A stretch of DNA of 64,000 nucleotides from positions 30,583 to 94,582 of the forward strand of contig CAJOEJ010000024.1 in assembly GCA_905233375.1 (NCBI GenBank), written 5' to 3'. The stretch's first letter is position 1. Each line of letters opens with the position of its first letter. Source of the stretch: Paludibacteraceae bacterium. GTDB taxonomy: Bacteria > Bacteroidota > Bacteroidia > Bacteroidales > Paludibacteraceae. Both the position numbers and the translations under genes were made by a program. Under the pieces are notes generated by a model. The model was not told where the DNA came from. It did no database searches and worked only from the letters and a program-made list of their open reading frames with translations. This document shows positions 60,098 to 64,000 of this stretch, in pieces.

Positions 60098-62535
60098 ATC
60101 GTAAATTGTCTAATCGTAAATTAATATTGTTTCTAATGTTGCTGAGTGCTGCTATGTGCTCAGCAATAGAAACAATAGTTGTCGGCGAAATACTGAACGA
60201 GATGACGGGCGAAGCCATCCCGAATGTGAATATTCATTTCCGCGGCACCAAGATCGGTACCACCTCGGACGAAAACGGTTCCTACGCCCTGCGTGTCGAT
60301 ATGACCGGCAAAGCCCAACTGGTCTTCTCCGCCGTCGGATACCATACCCAGCGCTTTGAGATCGAACCGGGAACGATGGCGGGACTGCAGGTGACGATGC
60401 GCGAGAAAGCGACAACGCTGATGGAAGTGGTCGTAGCGCCGAACGAGAACCCGGCATTGGAGCTGCTCCGCCAGGTGCGTGCCCGGCGGGCGGAGAATGA
60501 CCGAACGATGCACCCGGAGAACAGCGCGACCCTGCAACGGGCGCAGACCCTGTACGTGTCCCATATTCAGAAACGGCATCTCAGGCGCGCGTTGTGGCAC
60601 AGTTTGCAAAACGGCATGATCGCCCAAGACGACTCGACCTACGTCCTCCCGCTATACCGCGAGACGCAGTCGTTCCGCCTGCAGGGGCAGGAGATGATAC
60701 CCGCCAATGACCGGATGACGCAAGCATTGATTCTCAGTTCCACCGACTACTCATCCCTGCTGGGAGGAGAAGGAAACCTCAATTTCTACGCCAACAGCGT
60801 TTCGCTCATGGGGCACGCCTTCCTGTCACCCCTCGCAAGCGGCGGAAACCTGTATTACCGTTACTACCTGCACGAGGAGAAAGTGTCCGATAACGAGCAC
60901 ATCGTGCAAATCGACTTCCGTACCCGCAACCCGTTCTACGCCACGTTCAACGGGTCGATGTGGATAGATACGACCACCTATGCCTTGCAATGGCTGTCCG
61001 CCTATGTGCCCGCCGAAGTAGCGGTCAATTATGTCAACACCCTGCATGTCTCCCAAACGCTCAACGAAGACGGTTCGCTTTTTGACGAACGTATATCGGC
61101 GCTGCTGGACTTCACGATAAAGAGCGAGAAAGCCGGAACGGTCTTTCCCACGTTGTTGCTGACAACGAGCCTTTCCTCCCGACAGCCGCACAACACGGAC
61201 ACACATTCTACCTTGCATCCCTACAACGACAGTACCATTACCGCGGAGGCAGGTCTTGCTACCGACAGCGCTTTCATGGCTTTGGACAGCCTTCCCATCG
61301 TCCTTGCCGCCAAATGGTTTGCTACAATCGCCACCACCGGATATATACCCACCGGTACGCCGGTCGATTTCGGACACGTGCAGGAGATATTGCAGATCAA
61401 CAAGCACGAGGGCGTGCATATCGGACTTCCGCTGCGCACGAACGAACGTTTCTCCAAGGTCGTGTCCCTGGAAGCCTCGGTCGGATACGGTTTCCGCGAC
61501 CGCTCCGCCAAAGGTATGGGACGCGTATCCGTTAACCTGCCTACTCCCCGCAAAAACACGCTGCAACTGGAATATAACGACCGCTATATATGGTCTGAGG
61601 TGGATGATTTCGACCGCCTGCTGCGGGAGAACTCGATGGGCTACGGTAACTTCGATTTCACCGCCTATGCCTTCGAGGCGTTGCACCGTGACTCGCTCTG
61701 CGTCAATACTGCCTTGCGCCAGCGCCAGATTCAACTGCACTGGTTTGCCGACTGGTTCAACCGAACCGGCAGTTCGGGACACTCGACGAGTCTGGAGACA
61801 CATGCGTATATCCGTGCCGGATGGCAGGACGGATACGCCTATCAGACGCTTTCGGGAATCGCACGCTTGTCGTGGGGCGAACGCAAGTACGACGGCTTCT
61901 TTATGCGCCGCTACGCTTATTCATCCCGATATCCAGTGCTTTATCTGGGTATTGAGACAGGTCATTGGCAAACGACCAACAAACAATCACAAATCACCAA
62001 TTACCAATCAGCAATAAAAAATAGTCTCTACTGCCACCTGCGCCTCATGCTGACCCAGCATGCAAACTTGGGAATGGGCGGAACGCTCACCTATGCTTTG
62101 CAGGCAGGCGCCCTGTTCGGGCAAGTACCACACACGCTCCTTTGGCAGGCAAATGCCAACCAGGGATACGCCTACGACCCGTACCGCTTCACCTTCCTGC
62201 ATGGAGGACAACTGATGGCGGACAAATACCTCACCCTGCAAACAGAGTGGAACGGACAAGGCATCCTGTTCAGCCTGATTCCGGGTGTGCGCTGGTTGCA
62301 TCTGAGAGAATTGGTGGAAACGAAGATAGCCTATGGATATCTGGGCAAATCGGTCTCTGCGCTGCCGGCAAGTGAAACGAGTGGTCTGTTTGCCGTCAGC
62401 CCCAAGGGCGGTCTCTATGCCGAAGTGGGAATCGGTATCGGCAATATATTACGGGTGTGCGACTTGTATTCCATTTGGGCATTATCCCCGCAAATACAAT
62501 GGGGAATGCGTTTTCGGATCCATTTGAGCCTGTAA
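60073..62535 (+). CDS. DUF5686 / carboxypeptidase-regulatory-like outer-membrane protein
   Basis: The protein has about 820 residues: a signal peptide (LILFLMLLSAAMCSA), a carboxypeptidase-regulatory-like domain (VGEILNEMTGEAIPNVNIHFRGTKIGTTSDENGSYAL, about 35-110) and a long DUF5686 region ending in a predicted beta-barrel, last residues FRIHLSL. ATG 60073 overlaps xerD by 25 bp and gives a long n-region (PPGKQIVNRKLSNRK) partly encoded by a TAAATCG repeat; TTG 60106 would give a more normal signal. Near residue 637 is TTNKQSQITNYQSAIKN, written in a CACCAAT-type repeat, in a barrel loop. Confidence 0.87.
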   Translation: MPPGKQIVNRKLSNRKLILFLMLLSAAMCSAIETIVVGEILNEMTGEAIPNVNIHFRGTKIGTTSDENGSYALRVDMTGKAQLVFSAVGYHTQRFEIEPGTMAGLQVTMREKATTLMEVVVAPNENPALELLRQVRARRAENDRTMHPENSATLQRAQTLYVSHIQKRHLRRALWHSLQNGMIAQDDSTYVLPLYRETQSFRLQGQEMIPANDRMTQALILSSTDYSSLLGGEGNLNFYANSVSLMGHAFLSPLASGGNLYYRYYLHEEKVSDNEHIVQIDFRTRNPFYATFNGSMWIDTTTYALQWLSAYVPAEVAVNYVNTLHVSQTLNEDGSLFDERISALLDFTIKSEKAGTVFPTLLLTTSLSSRQPHNTDTHSTLHPYNDSTITAEAGLATDSAFMALDSLPIVLAAKWFATIATTGYIPTGTPVDFGHVQEILQINKHEGVHIGLPLRTNERFSKVVSLEASVGYGFRDRSAKGMGRVSVNLPTPRKNTLQLEYNDRYIWSEVDDFDRLLRENSMGYGNFDFTAYAFEALHRDSLCVNTALRQRQIQLHWFADWFNRTGSSGHSTSLETHAYIRAGWQDGYAYQTLSGIARLSWGERKYDGFFMRRYAYSSRYPVLYLGIETGHWQTTNKQSQITNYQSAIKNSLYCHLRLMLTQHANLGMGGTLTYALQAGALFGQVPHTLLWQANANQGYAYDPYRFTFLHGGQLMADKYLTLQTEWNGQGILFSLIPGVRWLHLRELVETKIAYGYLGKSVSALPASETSGLFAVSPKGGLYAEVGIGIGNILRVCDLYSIWALSPQIQWGMRFRIHLSL
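60090..60122. repeat. AATCGTA repeat at the xerD/DUF5686 junction
   Basis: AAATCGTAAATCGTAAATT, GTCTAATCGTAAATTA: holds the xerD stop codon and part of the signal-peptide n-region of the next gene. Confidence 0.88.
61972..62012. repeat. AATCACA/AATCACC-type repeat inside the DUF5686 gene
   Basis: CAACAAACAATCACAAATC, ACCAATTACCAATCAGC: degenerate 7-mers of the galM/GT4 family, in frame. Confidence 0.75.
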
Positions 62536-62603
62536 TGGCACAATTTTTGTTAGTATAAAATAGAGACCATTTTTAGTTAAACAAGCAACAAACACATAGT
62601 ACT

Positions 62604-62837
62604 ATGGCAAAAGAAAAGAAATTAAGACGCAGTGCCAACAAGAAGCTGGCAGGCGTATTGGCAGGAATCGCAGAGTATTTCTCCATTGACCCGACCGTTG
62701 TTCGTCTGGCGTATCTGGCTCTGTCGATTTTCAGCGCCGGTTTCCCGGGATTGTTACTCTACATTCTGATGGCACTCCTGATGCCGGAACCGGAAAGCAA
62801 AGACGATCGTTTCGACGATGCAGAGGTAGTGGGATGA
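62604..62837 (+). CDS. PspC-domain small membrane protein
   Basis: 77 residues: KKLRRSANKKLAGVLAGIAEYFSIDPTVVRLAYLALSIFSAGFPGLLLYILMALLMP is the PspC signature with one or two membrane helices. In enteric bacteria PspC senses membrane stress; small Bacteroidota PspC proteins are poorly studied. It converges on the pullulanase gene with only 4 bp between the stops. Confidence 0.93.
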   Translation: MAKEKKLRRSANKKLAGVLAGIAEYFSIDPTVVRLAYLALSIFSAGFPGLLLYILMALLMPEPESKDDRFDDAEVVG

Positions 62838-62841
62838 CCCA

Positions 62842-64000
62842 CTACCTTTTTTCTGCTAAAATCGTTGCGGAATAAGGAGCCACTAATGCTTTGGACTCGT
62901 GCATCTCTTTGAGTCCGTTCACGTTGGCTTCTCCGTTGAAAGCAAGAAGCATATAGGTGTCTTCGGGTATTTCCACCTGTTGCGCTTCGTTACTGCCGTT
63001 CAGCAGAACGACAAGCGATGGGGCGTTGTCTATACCCTCAAGATCCTTGATGCGATAAACAATCAGGTGCTCCTTGTCCGTCTCTATGAACTCGCAATGC
63101 TCAGCTACCGACTCGGCGCTGCCTAAACGGAAACCTTTGTGCGCACGGCGGATGGCAATCATCTGCTGGTAGTACGCAAACAAATCCGCATATTTCGTTT
63201 TGTTCTCCCAAGGGATGATATTGATGCTGTCCGGGCTCTGATAACTGTTGTCAATGCCCATCTTGGTACGGAACAGCTCCTCACCGCCGTAGATGAAACT
63301 CATACCTTGTGACACCAGAACGGCTGTCTGTGCAAGTTTGTTCATACGCAGTTTCGTCTCCTCGCTCTCCTCTTTGGCACTCACCTCGATGCGGTCACGC
63401 AGACAGTAGTTGTCGTGGCAGGTGATATAGCTCACATGCTGCATGGGTTCGCCGCTCCATTCCGGACAGGCTACCAGACCTCGCATCAACGCTTCCTTGC
63501 ACTCGCCTTTACCGGATGCAAAACCGCGCTCGTGGTCAAACGGACTGCCTATCAGCGCATTACGGATATCATCGCTGAACGCACCTACGCGCGGCATTTT
63601 ATATGTCCACTGCTTCATCGCCAGCTCTTCATACGGATACGCGGGACTCATGGCTGCCCATCCTTCGCCGTAGGTGAGAATGGTCGGGTCGATCTCGTCC
63701 AATGCCGCACGGATGGCACGCATCGTCTCCTGGTCATGGATTCCCATGAGGTCAAAGCGGAAACCGTCAATGTGATACTCGCGTGCCCAGTAGCAGACAG
63801 ACTCAACCATAAACTGACGCATCATCTCATGATCGGAAGCGGTCTCGTTGCCGCAACCCGAACCGTTGGCATACGTGCCGTCTTCGTTCAGGCGGTAGAA
63901 ATACTGCGGTACTACTCTGCCGAGCGCACAACCCATGACGTCATACGTATGGTTATACACAACGTCCATGATCACACGGATACCGGCATTATGCAATGCC
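62842..64000 (-). CDS. Type I pullulanase (GH13), 5' end cut by the window
   Basis: The frame is open to the right edge; the catalytic half and C-terminal domain are present. GH13 regions are visible: DVVYNHTYD (region I), DGFRFDLMGIHD (region II, nucleophile Asp), LTYGEGWAA (region III, acid Glu) and VSYITCHDNY (region IV). The pattern NHTYD, GEGW and NIIPWENK points to PulA-type debranching enzymes, which cut alpha-1,6 bonds of pullulan and branched starch. It fits the alpha-glucan uptake locus at 5.5-13.3 kb, though 50 kb away. Signal peptide status is unknown because the N-terminus lies outside. Confidence 0.93.
   Translation of the reverse strand, partial: ALHNAGIRVIMDVVYNHTYDVMGCALGRVVPQYFYRLNEDGTYANGSGCGNETASDHEMMRQFMVESVCYWAREYHIDGFRFDLMGIHDQETMRAIRAALDEIDPTILTYGEGWAAMSPAYPYEELAMKQWTYKMPRVGAFSDDIRNALIGSPFDHERGFASGKGECKEALMRGLVACPEWSGEPMQHVSYITCHDNYCLRDRIEVSAKEESEETKLRMNKLAQTAVLVSQGMSFIYGGEELFRTKMGIDNSYQSPDSINIIPWENKTKYADLFAYYQQMIAIRRAHKGFRLGSAESVAEHCEFIETDKEHLIVYRIKDLEGIDNAPSLVVLLNGSNEAQQVEIPEDTYMLLAFNGEANVNGLKEMHESKALVAPYSATILAEKR

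Overview
The window looks like a Bacteroidales chromosome segment (phylum Bacteroidota). It carries a SusC/SusD/SusE-like locus, BspA-type leucine-rich-repeat surface proteins, a DUF5686 outer-membrane protein, type B L31 and a FrdCAB complex. Promoters have the phylum's -33 TTTG / -7 TAnnTTTG form. Family or genus cannot be fixed from sequence alone. There is no rRNA, IS element, prophage or CRISPR array. Most genes are housekeeping or envelope/polysaccharide functions.

Layout. 1-5.3 kb: beta-CASP nuclease (partial), FecCD permease, panB, hemolysin III-like protein, unknown membrane protein, galM. 5.5-13.3 kb (minus): MFS sugar transporter -> SusC -> SusD -> SusE/F-like starch-binding lipoprotein, an alpha-glucan uptake locus; a partial type I pullulanase lies at the far right edge. 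13.3-16.8 kb: an accessory stretch with tandem repeats, hairpin clusters, an LRR surface protein, an AT-rich orphan gene and a strong candidate small RNA. 16.8-36.3 kb (plus): recQ, rimO, two HU-fold proteins (one a HU-TM-LysM fusion), uvrA, then overlapping genes for surface polysaccharide synthesis and secretion (WbpM-like dehydratase, WecA-like transferase, ABC-F, deacetylase-like, GT4, GT2, PL9 lyase, LRR protein). 36.5-40.3 kb: frdC-frdA-small membrane protein-frdB, with frdA broken by a deletion. 40.3-45 kb: secreted nuclease, PL1 pectate lyase, MalY/PatB lyase. 45.3-50 kb: rimP-nusA-infB. 50.1-51.7 kb: second candidate structured RNA and small orphan genes. 51.8-53.4 kb: rpsF-rpsR-rplI and rpmE. 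53.4-64 kb: PnuC-like transporter, RluA-family synthase, initiator tRNA, a frameshifted secreted nuclease, rpmH, rbfA, LolC/E-like permease, lipoprotein, xerD, DUF5686 protein, PspC protein, pullulanase.

The most unusual thing here is not one gene but a set of dispersed micro-repeat families (7-mers such as TTGGTAA, TTGAAAG, ATTGACA; a TGTACAAAG/GGACAATGTAC family; a CCCCTCCC/GGGAGG palindrome). They fill spacers between genes, often supply the stop codon of the gene before and sometimes the start of the gene after, and also sit in frame inside conserved enzymes (rimO three times, uvrA, an RluA-family synthase, GT4, DUF5686, a FecCD permease). In one gene the inverse strand of a repeat encodes a signal-peptide core. 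Further points are two apparent free-standing RNAs with promoter, paired arms and terminator, a shared C-terminal tail on four unrelated secreted proteins, and a very rigid promoter architecture (20-bp spacer in 14 of 14 clear cases).
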